From the NCBI RefSeq assembly GCF_001186125.1, contig NW_014039820.1:9766-37060 (forward strand): DNA of 27,295 nucleotides. The letters run 5' to 3'. The notes beneath the pieces are model-generated. The model did not search any database and was not told the DNA's origin. It saw nothing but the letters and a program-made list of their open reading frames with translations. This document shows, piece by piece, positions 9,601 to 20,200 of this stretch; position 1 is the stretch's first letter, and each line of letters opens with the position of its first letter. Both the position numbers and the translations under genes were made by a program. Origin of the DNA: Sphaeroforma arctica JP610 (Eukaryota; Opisthokonta; Ichthyosporea; Ichthyophonida).

Positions 9601-12600
9601 GAAGAGCCAGAACATGAGTATGCTAGTATGGTTTCAAATTGTCAGTAGTGATGTGTGAAAGTTACACCCAGGTGTGCCCAACCATATTCTTAACAATTAG
9701 TTTGCTATTTCAGCTTCTGATTTCCCGCATAATCACGTTAACTCTAGATTGTAATCGGGCTAGTATAATAACCGAGACTATCTGTTCAATTTTGACAACA
9801 CTGACAAGTGGTACTATAATACGTCGCCAGGACCCCACCACTCAACCTACCAACGAGATTCAAGTCACGCACCTGTACAGCCTGTCTACCCATACTCCGA
9901 TAGACCGGGAAAAACCGGTGCCCGTCGCCGTCGCCACCGCTCACTTCGTGGTGGGCTGTAGTTAGTCCTCCGTACTTTGAGGTCATGTTGTGTGTTGATG
10001 TCAGTTGCGACTGCTGCGCCTGCACCTGGTCTCGCGGGATTCGGGGCCAGTCACCCAGCAGCTCCGCAATACCCGCTTGCATATCGGCCTTCCGCTTCAG
10101 CTGTGTAGCCAGGATAGTGTGCGGCGAGGAGGTGACCGGGACGGTCTTGGACGTTATGGCCATGCCTGTCTTAGCAGTGGGCGCATGAGCAGCCAAGCCG
10201 GCAGCTGCGCTACTCACTTCGACGTCAGAGAGCCAACTCCACAAGGCTTGCAACTGGGGGTCGTCTTGAGTCAGTGCTATATTCAAAGCGAGATCCATGC
10301 CGTATCCGTTGAGGGCACGCTCGTGAATGACATTGGATGGATCGGATCGCAGTGTATCGATGATTTCTCGGGCAAGCGTTGTTTGCGCTGTGAGCTCGGT
10401 CGGTAGTGGGGTGGCGGAGGAGCCGGAAAAAGCATCGAGCGGGAGAGAACTGCGCCGATCACAGGAGAAAGGTGTACCCCCATCACTACCTAGTTGGGAA
10501 TTTTGATTAAATAACCATAAGGAAAAAAATAAGAAAACAAAATACAAACATTCAATTTGACGGATTAGCCTGATAAAGTGTGCTAAAGCTGTCCATTGGC
10601 AAGACTTAGGAACACTTGAAAGCCATTTCAATTCGACCAATACAGAGAAACTGCACTCGATTAAGCCACAACACGACGAGAAAGAAAAAAGACTGTATGA
10701 GCAGGCCGTGGATACCTAGTACAAGTCGATCTCCTAGCGTTGAAGTCAGATCAATCGGTGTAGCGCGCCCAGGAAGAGTCCCATCTTTAAATGGGCTGGC
10801 AGACAATATGTCTTGATTGGTAATCCAATCCACACCACCACTAGCCGCGGGAAAGCCTATTGGGCTAGGATCACACACCCGAGTGCTCTGGTTGAAGGGC
10901 AGATAGAAGGGGGAATATACGGAGTAAGAGGTTTGGACCAAGGTTATCCGACCAAGCAGTTCACGAACGTACTAGCAATGAGTCTAGGAAATACTGCCTG
11001 TACGTGTATCGCACTCTGTTGCATGTATTGATAAAACATTAGATAGGGCTCCATTCGTCATACCTCCGCAACGCCGTCTAGAGAGATTGTCACCAAACGT
11101 CCCGGTGTGTGCGGGTGCCAATGGAAGGATGACAATTCATAAGCGGTGTGTCGCATTTGCTTGGGACGCACCTGTGAGAGGGCCGTGAAGAGCGGATGAG
11201 CAAGTCTACGCACAGAAAAATACACAACAGGAAGGCAATATCACTTGTGGTACTCTTAGATCAAAAACTATCCAGAGCTAAATGAAAAAAATGATACAAG
11301 ACGTAATTACTATCAATGTAACGGCAAGTACGCGTATAGTGGTCACTGGTTAGACCGACCAGGTCGACTGCTTACCTTAGCTACAGCGTAGCGTGTGCCA
11401 CCCGATCGAAGCCCATCGTCGATGCGAGCGTGATTGATATCGTAAATCTCAATCTTGTGCTGATTGTTACGACTCAAGCATCCGAGATAGCCGGGCCTGC
11501 AACAAAACACGCAGCAAATCATTGAGAAAAGGGTACTGAGGGCAGCCATACACTACTATGTCCAAGCGGAAAACACAGGTGTACTTTGCCGTTCAACGCC
11601 TTCGAGAAACGCTAGCTTACAACTTCTGATGCGAAACGGATGGATACCTTGTTGGGCACCACTCCATACAAACGGCGGGCAGCGCAGTTTGAATAGTCAT
11701 CACCGGATCCACCATCGAACGCATGTCCCACACTTTGACAGTGCTCTCCACTTCCGAGATCGACGCAAAGACATGCGACCTACAGATTTCCATACACAAA
11801 CGCAAGATGAGACTCGAGAACTGTCTCCTCCAATTATGCACGCTAGGCTGAAATAATCCTCATTTGCCCCTTTCTACGAATTTATGCGCAAGTACAGCAA
11901 CAATTTTGCTAATCCATCCCACATGCAAACTTAAAGAGAGACACATAAGTCACCTGTACGGATCAAATGTCAGATTGTGCACCGCGCGCGTGCCCACAGA
12001 CTGTATTGGATTATCCGAAGCCGCTCTCACGTCGTATGCCCTGAGATGCCTCCCAGCCACTCCCGCCATCAATACATGTGGTGTGTGAGGCACCCAAGCA
12101 AGAGATATGACCGCTTCACTGTGACTTATGGGTCTAAAGGCGGGAGTATCGCTCGTGCCTTTGACATTGTCCGATGACTGACTACGCGGGAGACTCTCAG
12201 GAATATCCAGCCCTGTATCGAATTTGGCCACTGAGCATGGGCAGACAATTATAATTGTATATAAGTCCGCCATATGTGCTTATATAAGCGCGTGCATAGA
12301 CTTTACGGCAAAGGCATTGAGAAGTGAATGTTCGCGTTTTTACAACGGGATAAATAAGAAAAGATCACCAATTCAAAAGATACACAGAGCATTCTGAAAG
12401 ACTCTATAAGTCAATCTCCACAGGTGCAGAACATACCAAAGCCCACCTCAGCTGCGCGAGATAGTCTCCGGTCCTTCCGGCCCTGCCTGTCTACCGCATG
12501 TGTGGCTGTGCTGTCGTTCGCACCCTCTGATACGACTGAGACTTTGCTGATGTCCCAAACTGCGAAGTCGATTGAATCAATCGCGCCGCTTGAGTGACAC

Positions 12601-14921
12601 ATAGTACAACACTCCAACTGTACGTAAGCCTGTTAGTAGCTCTGCGTGCGGCAAGGATGGAGCATACTAAACAATGCAGCCGATAAAATTATTAAGTACA
12701 ATGTTCAGCGATTGCAATACAAAACTATGTAATACAAGCGTCTATCAACGCATCATCGACATTCAGTGACCCTCAGATCCCCACATCAGAAGCGTCTAAT
12801 ACAATCGAAACACGTCTGCCTCTTTGACGGCCTTACTTAGAAGTCCGGCATCTCCCCTATGTCTTTCGTATCCACAAGCCAACAGATTAGGATAGATCTG
12901 ATTGAATTGCATAGCGACACAGGACCGACTATTGCGGAGCTGAAGCAGAGCTACTTGATTCTGCTTATCCTCGTCAATCCGCCGGCCTTCAGTACTAGGA
13001 CCACCAGCTGTAGAATACATAGTGATCCACCAAGTGTCATTTTGAGCGCGGAGAAGTAGTGCGGCAAATGGCTGAAATTATTTTTCAAATGTACTGACAA
13101 TGCTTCGATAATCCCCAGTTCAGTATATGTAGAGATGCATTACGGAGCAAGCAAGAGTCCCAATTGCATGCCTACGCAGGTGCCAAGGGCAGTATAAACA
13201 ATTACAATTGTACAGAAAACAGGGCAGATTAGATTGTAAAAGTTTGACGAGATTCTGCGCTCATTGTATACGCATTGTTGAGCATAAAGAGAGGGAGCAA
13301 TCAAGATTTCTCTGATAGCTAATCAACCCTACCTTGGGTGGCGACATTACCGATACTACGAGCCTTTCTCAGCGAGACCTGTGATTCTCGTATGCCGTTG
13401 TGGTTATCGCTCGCATGAGTAGTCGCTCCATGGCCCACTCCGTCCGCTTTCTCCAACATTGAAGACGATGTTCGGACACTCTCTAATAGTATTCAATAGA
13501 GTAGGAGGTTAAGCTATTCAAATCTTGATGTCTCAGGTATGCATAACAGGGATGTGCTCTATAGTACCCGGGATGCGGATGATTTGTTGTAGCTGGAGCT
13601 AGCAGTAGGAATCAGTTTGCGCGAGCGGCACAGCGGCGAATATTCATATGCCCGCGAACTAGTGAGCTATGCTGCGCACGTGATATACGAATAGTTGTAA
13701 TAGTTGTCGGAGAACATAGCCGGGTGACGCCAATGGGTCATATATTATCGAAAAGGAATACCATTCGAGATAACAGTCACGGAGGGCGCAAATACGATAT
13801 AGTGAGACAGGCAGATAAACCAAACGGGCAACAACATACGCTATCACACGAGTCTAGCAACAAAGATCGGCCCCGAGGAATGTGTTGCTCCGCGCCTGAA
13901 CACATTCTAGCGTCCCCAGTTGCTTGGCTCTTCCAGTGCGTACTATAACAACTATTCTGCGTGCAGATAGGTCCTTATTAAAAACTCATGCACAACATGT
14001 ATACACGCAGCATTCCGGCAGACAACGTACATTGAATATTCATCCACGAACGTATGGCTTTCTATTTGAGTGACTGCATACCTTGCAAGTCAGGTATCAC
14101 ATCTGCGGCAGAAAGTGTGGGATGTAAAACTGACAATGAAATGTCGCCATTGATTAAGGGAACACCCACCAAGTTGAAGCCCCGCTCCGGCATCCAATCG
14201 AGGCATGGCTTTGAGTAGGGTTGACGCAAATAAAGTATATATAGTCGTCAGCTTAACATACACTCTATTTTATATCATTGTGTATACGATGTAGAGTTAT
14301 AATCAGTGTCGAGTCTGGCGCTGAACCCAGTTGACTATCTCCCAAGTGCAAATAGTACTCAACGTTTGTATGTCACGGACAATTAATTGATTTAAGCTTC
14401 TGACGAGACTTATGTACTGTAACGGTTGCAATTTCAGATCCTGTACATGTATCTTTCCTTGCACTTACGTAGTTGTATGCCGCTAGACGAGTAGGTACGC
14501 GGGTTCACGAGCCCAACAGGCTGGCTGTGAAGTGCTGACTATACAATGCAAAACATAACAGACACACAGTGTTGCTCCAGTACGCTGTGCCGGAAGACAG
14601 GGTTCACATATCGTTACAAGAAAGAACAATTACCGACGAATTTCGGATACTGATGAGCTATAGGACCTGTCACTCTCGTTGGCCACGACTGCACGAACCT
14701 ACCTTCCGCGAGATACCCGTCTGATACCGGTTTGTAGCCAATACTCTGGACGTAGAAGTCTCAGCAACAGTTGTGTCGGCCACAGCATATACACTCACAT
14801 CCCGTTCTGTGTCAGAGGGCGCCTTAAACTGTACTAAGCGAACGTCCCTCCCGGTGACTGCAAACACATCTTCGTCGTACGGGGACCACTTAACCACCGG
14901 CCACTGCACCTGTTTAGACAT
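6686..14921 (-). CDS. MIOS: MIOS (missing oocyte homolog), GATOR2 complex subunit, 18 exons
   Basis: Exons in transcript order: 14703-14921, 14082-14208, 13333-13482, 12837-13007, 12437-12559, 11954-12230, 11648-11779, 11376-11496, 11064-11171, 10716-10971, 9873-10489, 9423-9572, 9035-9294, 8691-8792, 8301-8452, 7781-7952, 7571-7676, 6686-7339; 1298 aa. All are GT-AG with matching phases; the junction of exons 15 and 16 is the least certain. Residues about 1-560 form the WD40 propeller ([46 protein letters not shown], matching human KHRADFSVLIWDIC and WCPTR). An alpha-solenoid follows ([27 protein letters not shown]). The C-terminal zinc module has C1047/C1050, C1085/C1088, C1095/C1098, then [12 protein letters not shown] (C1258, C1261, H1263, H1266, H1269) and C1280, C1285, C1287, C1289. 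MIOS acts with WDR24, WDR59, SEH1 and SEC13 at the lysosome to relieve GATOR1 inhibition of TORC1. Human MIOS is 875 aa; the excess is low-complexity insertions. Confidence 0.95.
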
Positions 14922-15668
14922 GTTCGTTTCGAAGTTTACAATTTGATACGACTACACACACGTACAAACCAACACTAGCAGAACAGCCACGTTGACCGTT
15001 CTAAGCGGAAGACAGTGTAGCGCACTTTAAAACACAGAATCGCCCTTCTTGCTGTAATGTAGTGGGTCAATTCGTTCGTTCTATTGCTGTTGTCACATAT
15101 ATTTATATATATATATAGTAGAGTCAGAGAGAGAGCCCAAGACAATTTTTAGTTTTGAACACATAAATAATAGTCCGATCAATCATATTTTAGTATCTTC
15201 GCCGACTGTGAGAGAACTGAGGTCTGAGGGTCACGCATATATATCTGATATTTACGAAGAAAAGACAACTATATGGCGCAAACGTTCCAAACCAATCAAT
15301 GTCTTGTTACCGTTTCTGTGCTTCTTGAGACGAGCGAGGGCTGCCTGCTGAGGCTACGAGTCTGTGAAATTGATTATAAATAAATATATTGAATCCTTGG
15401 TCTGTTATTCTGTGGCCGACTGCCACATGAGTGTGTGCCAGCCCGGGATTTGCAGCGGCTGCTTATGTTTTGGAAACTAGCCCAGAAGAAATGGCCAAGT
15501 CTTTGACGTACATGACTCCAAATATTTCGCTCTGCAAAATTTGAATGTAACACTGTCCTCTCTTTCGAATCGTAGCTCGTATGGGGAGTCAAAAAGGTGC
15601 TGTTTGCAATTATGGTGCTTTCTCATATTAAATGGTAAGTACACAAAAAGGGCCACTTAGCCCACACC

Positions 15669-15694
15669 ATTATGCAGAATGATTATGCAGAATG
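15669..15694. repeat. tandem duplication, 2 x 13 bp
   Basis: Two identical copies of ATTATGCAGAATG lie head to tail (15669-15681, 15682-15694). Its GCAGAATG end resembles the TCAGAATG end of the 54-bp unit 200 bp away, which may be coincidental. Confidence 0.9.
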
Positions 15695-15899
15695 TACCAC
15701 TAAATGTAAAAAAGATATTAAACTATTAACTTCAGGTAGAAGCGGTTCTGACCGAGCTGATTCATATTGACTGTGACAGTAGCCAGTGAAAACATATGGA
15801 AAATACTACCAAAGCCAGTGAGCGATACGCTACGATATACTTTTGAGGGTAGCTTAACGTGTACAAATACAAAGCTGTACCTTTCAAAAATCCTCGCAT

Positions 15900-16007
15900 T
15901 TAAAGGTGAAAATTAGAGTGCATTATTCGCATTTAATTGTGATAATCAGAATGTTAAAGGTGAAAATTAGAGTGCATTATTCGCATTTAATTGTGATAAT
16001 CAGAATG
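15900..16007. repeat. tandem duplication, 2 x 54 bp, abutting a stop codon
   Basis: Two identical 54-bp units (15900-15953, 15954-16007) begin TTAAAGGTGAAAATTAGAGT. The inner TGCATTATTC occurs once in each unit and a third time at 16006-16015, where it contains the stop codon of the minus-strand membrane-protein gene. Each unit also reads ATTAAA on the minus strand (15932-15937 and 15986-15991), a possible variant polyadenylation signal for that gene. Confidence 0.93.
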
Positions 16008-16009
16008 CA

Positions 16010-16904
16010 TTATTCACGGGATCTGAATTGTACATACTTAGAGCCCACACGATGTAATTCCATTTCCCGGCAAGCCATAGTTGAAGTCATCACGTAGAAA
16101 AGTACGATCAGTGCATTCGACCTCCAATCGGAGAAACCAACCATCACATGCCGAGACTTGTATGTATAGTATACAGTCACAAATAGTACAGCGTAGTAGC
16201 CGATATGGACGGGGATGGCCATCAGGTGCTTAAATTTCCCTCCTTGTATATTTCCCAGTATCATGGTGGCACTTCCAACGAGTAAAGCCCACACTACCAC
16301 ATATATGTACGAATATGTGTATATGCTATGCGATTCTACCATTTTAACTTCGAAGAGCAGATATATCAGTCTTTGTCGACACAACTGTGCACCCAAAAAG
16401 AGTATGGAACTAACCGTACTCAGTGCCAAGAGTGCTGTCAGAACGGGCATGCTAGTTTTGATGACACCCATACGTGCCAAGGCTATGATGCAGAGCGGTG
16501 TTATGTTTCCGAACACTCCGAAAGCGGTGACAAATATGAACTCTTCCCTCTACTTCGTACTAAAGGGCGGTGCAACTTAGTGAATAGATAACCACTCGTG
16601 ACTAGTAGATCTATCACAATCAAAAACCATGCTATGACTATACAGCTTATTACCGTTTGTTTCTCGCTCACTGGTATGAAAAGCTCCGTATATCGGATTG
16701 AAACGGCTACCAAGGAAACAAATAGTACATTATTAATCAAAATGAGGAACAGAAAGCCCCAAAAATTCAGGATGTTGAATTCTCGCCCTGAAACACGCTT
16801 TTGTGCAGCAACTCTCTGTACGGTTCTTGCGAATTGGTACGATGCTCACGGGACGTTCACCCCACACAGTGATGCACTTTATTATTTTTCTGATTGTAAT
16901 TCAT
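16010..16904 (-). CDS. uncharacterised seven-pass membrane protein
   Basis: The firm part is two open stretches, 16010-16542 (stop TAA at 16012-16010) and 16593-16787, both rich in hydrophobic helices. Joining them across 16543-16592 (GTTATC...AAGAG) keeps one frame and gives seven predicted membrane segments: FWGFLFLILINNVLFVSLVA, TVISCIVIAWFLIVIDLLV, FIFVTAFGVFGNITPLCIIA, MPVLTALLALSTVSSILFLG, YIYVVVWALLVGSATMIL, HIGYYAVLFVTVYYTY, NALIVLFYVMTSTM. A possible start exon is 16868-16904 (ATG at 16904, donor GTGTGG, acceptor TTTCAG), giving 254 aa in all. I do not recognise the family; seven segments with short loops recall GPCR-like proteins, but no diagnostic motif is visible. The 50-bp intron is shorter than any other here, so a frameshifted, decaying gene is an alternative. 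The proposed first exon also contains AATAAA, which could instead be the NAA15 polyadenylation signal. No signal peptide is evident. Confidence 0.55.
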
Positions 16905-17236
16905 GTGAAAGCCTTTCAGAAATTCCCATTTTAACGCGCCAGCGGCATAGCGTGCATAATTGAGCTGGAAAATGAATAAGCTCAAAATCGGGGCTGAAAC
17001 CGGCAGTTATATACTATTACCACCGTCAAGACACGATCACTCGTCAAAGTTCACCTTTACAGTAGAGCTAATACCGCAGACTTCTGCAACAGTGCGAGAT
17101 TGGAAAGCAGTGAACAAAATTAGATTTTCGGAATAAGACTTAGAATTGATAGGAAACAAATAGGAATGGCGCATGAGCTACACCGTAGAATGTTTGCGAA
17201 CATATGCGCCAGAATACAGATCGCGATTACATATTA
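16905..17236. other. short intergenic region between NAA15 and the membrane-protein gene
   Basis: Only about 330 bp separate the NAA15 stop codon from the first possible ATG of the next gene on the same strand. It must contain the NAA15 3' UTR and any promoter of the downstream gene. The first AATAAA on the minus strand after NAA15 is at 16883-16878, inside the proposed first exon of the membrane-protein gene, so the two transcripts may overlap. Confidence 0.5.
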
Positions 17237-20200
17237 TCAAAGAGCACCAAATAACAAACCATACAGATATCGAGCCTTCCATCGAGAACATAAATCGTAT
17301 GGAGCACAACATAGTTTACGAACCTCCAAACACGCTTGCTTGAACTCGTCAGTGCTTTCATGTTGAGCGAATGTTGTCTTGAGTGTTGATTGAACCTTCT
17401 TGATCTGCGACACAACCATGTCGGCCGAGTCCATCTCATTGATCAGCTGTGTGAGTGCAGCAACCGCTCGCTTCGTCAAGTCTTCGGATTTACCGTTGAC
17501 CAAAGTCTCTGCTTGAAATCCTAGTGATCGATATAGAGAAGTTTTAACGAGAGTTTCACACCCACAAGAATTCGATGGACGTATATTTTCTTCTCTCGTA
17601 GTCTGAGTCTGATGTCAGCTAAATAAGCAATAAAGTTTCACAAATATTGATTGCAAAAATAGCCCACGAGTTGCAGATAACACGAATCAGAGAAAAGACA
17701 CTAAAGAGTCGTACCGGCAAGCATATGCAGCAAGCTTTTGCCTGAACTCTCCTTTTGATACTTCTTAATGTGCAGTTGTAGCTGCATATCATCCAGAATC
17801 GTGGCCAAATGGGTGTCCACAACCTTTCGCACAACTTCGGGTAGTTGTGCGTCTTTCGTTGCCAGTGCAAAGCGTACTCGTTGTACCAGCAATCCAGGGT
17901 CATCCTCACAGATCTGCTTACCGGCTACCAGAGCCTTCAGCGCAAGCACATATTGCTTTTTGTACATGTATAATTCCTGTGTGCGCGCATAAAAACCACG
18001 AAGTTAGAAGGACCTGAAACCGAAGCCATTCAACATGCGGATAGATGTTGGAATTGGGGAACAATACATTTTGAAGACAGCAATAATATACCAAATAAAG
18101 AAGAATATAAAATACATACGGCAGCAGTCCTTTGTGTGTCTATGTCATTCGGAGAGTGTGCTAGCAAAGGCTTAAGGAATGTCTTGATGGCCTCGTCTAT
18201 AGGGGTGGTCGTGCTCGCCAGTTCAGTTCCATTGGCATCCTTATCCTCCTTCTTGACAGCTTCCTGCGCCTGTAGTCGGTTGGATAGAAATCAGTTGTGA
18301 GTTTACGTGAAGTACAGACAAGTGCGCACACAGTAGATTCATTGCCGTAAACTCTTGCTGCCACACCCTTAGTACGACTTGCGAACAAAACACATTTTAA
18401 TGATACGGTATAGTACTTGGATATTGAAAAACACATGACATCACAGGAGTGCACGCGTAGACACACAGTCTAAGCTTCGAGACCTGTAGTAACTCTCTCG
18501 CATAGAACAGCCATCCAGTTCATGTACACAGTCAGACCGTAGCTCACCTTCTTCGTCTCCGCCTCCCTCGTGTTGTTATCCTTGGTAGCCTCTCCCGCCT
18601 GCTGAGCCCTGGCGGCCTCTCGGCGCTGTTTAGACAGCAGCTTCTTCTGTTCCTTAACCGACAGACCTGACCCATTGGCACCTTCGCCTGACTCTCCGCT
18701 AGTATTGACGACACCGGTGGGAGAGGCCGCGCGCGCGCCGGCGAGCTCTATGTATGCCTGAAGGTGTTTTATATTCGTTAGAAAAGTTCAGTTTCACAAG
18801 CGGGTTCTACAACAGCTTGTACATCCATATGTTCAGTCTTCACGCGTGACTATAAATTGCATTACGTAGAAAATTTACAATGTGTGCCAACCTCGCTTTC
18901 TAAGGATCAAATTGACAGTGAAAATACTTTAGGGATGGTACCAAACTAATCGAGAAGTATGGTATTGTACTTACATCAGATACATATTGTACTTAGTTGG
19001 AGAATCACATTCAAGAAACAAGCAAGTCGAGTTGATTAGTCGTGACTTACCCTTATCGCGAATGCACATGGAAAGGGAAAAAACTTGAGCTCAATACATG
19101 TACACGTAAAAGAAGATTATATATATATAGAAAATATAGAAATATACGTAGATATAGTTGGACTCATAGAATGAATGCACTTACCCTTATTGCAGACATG
19201 GCCGTGGCTTTGAAATAACTGTGCGAGCGTAGACCGTCCTCTAACCTGATCATCTGTATGTAAGAACGAAGAGTCATCTTCCTCATACAATACGCATGGA
19301 AGTCGAATTGATCCTCGTTGATATCCACAAAGTGCTGCAGAAAGGAAATAACTAGTATTAGACTCGCTTTCATAGAGCGAGATGGGTGCTTTGGACATGT
19401 TGTCCAAACAGCGCATATATCCATAGTTTGTATTCAGCACCAATAAACGCTCATTTCGTGAACACAATTGAAATTGAAACTGCACCTTAGCGTTTGGAGA
19501 TAATCAATATTGCACGCCGATAGTACAAACTCACTTGTTCTATTTGATGGAACCTTTTCAACGCCATGCCGTAATTCTTCATGCGCAGGTAAGACTCGCC
19601 GGTCTCGTTCTCGAACCACATGCATTGCATCTCATTTATGTTATCCACCTGATCGACACCTTCCTGTAGGCATCAGAACAAGAAGAGACGAGCGAATATA
19701 CGGTGTTACACTGCTGTAGGAATCTTTAGCGCGGGTACGAAAGCTATGTATAATAAAATCGGCAGTGACATGCAATATGGCAAGGTAAGCCACGTTTGCA
19801 TAAAGAACTTCCGGAGTCTTCACATGTTTTTGAACGCAATATTAGACCAATTGTACGTTTTGAAGTAAAACTGCATACCCTAGTGAATAATCCCACAATC
19901 TCTTGCGCCTGCGTGGGTCGATCGGCTCTAAGCATATACTTGCCGCACTTTGAGTTCAAGTACCTAGTGGTGCATGCGTCAGAAAAGCAAGCAAGTCAGC
20001 AAAACACCTGTAGCTTGCAAACAAAATATCAACTAACTGACAATCGTGTACAAAAGGCTGTATACGCATGCATACACAATGAAACAGAAAATCCACACTG
20101 ACAGAAACTTAACGAAGCTAGAAATTCAAAATATGGAAAGCCAATATTCACTTAAAGGGGTGCTCCCGATCGATTTTATATTTGTTAGGCTAAGCAGAAT

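Larger units (their letters stand above)
14922..16009. other. intergenic region between MIOS and the membrane-protein gene
   Basis: About 1.1 kb with no convincing exon on either strand. The part next to 14921 should carry the MIOS promoter; a CCAAT lies at 15292-15296 and a TA-rich tract at 15096-15118. Two tandem duplications (15669-15694 and 15900-16007) occupy the far end. A + strand frame through the second duplication (15906-16097) is an artefact of a repeat whose length is a multiple of three. Confidence 0.65.
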
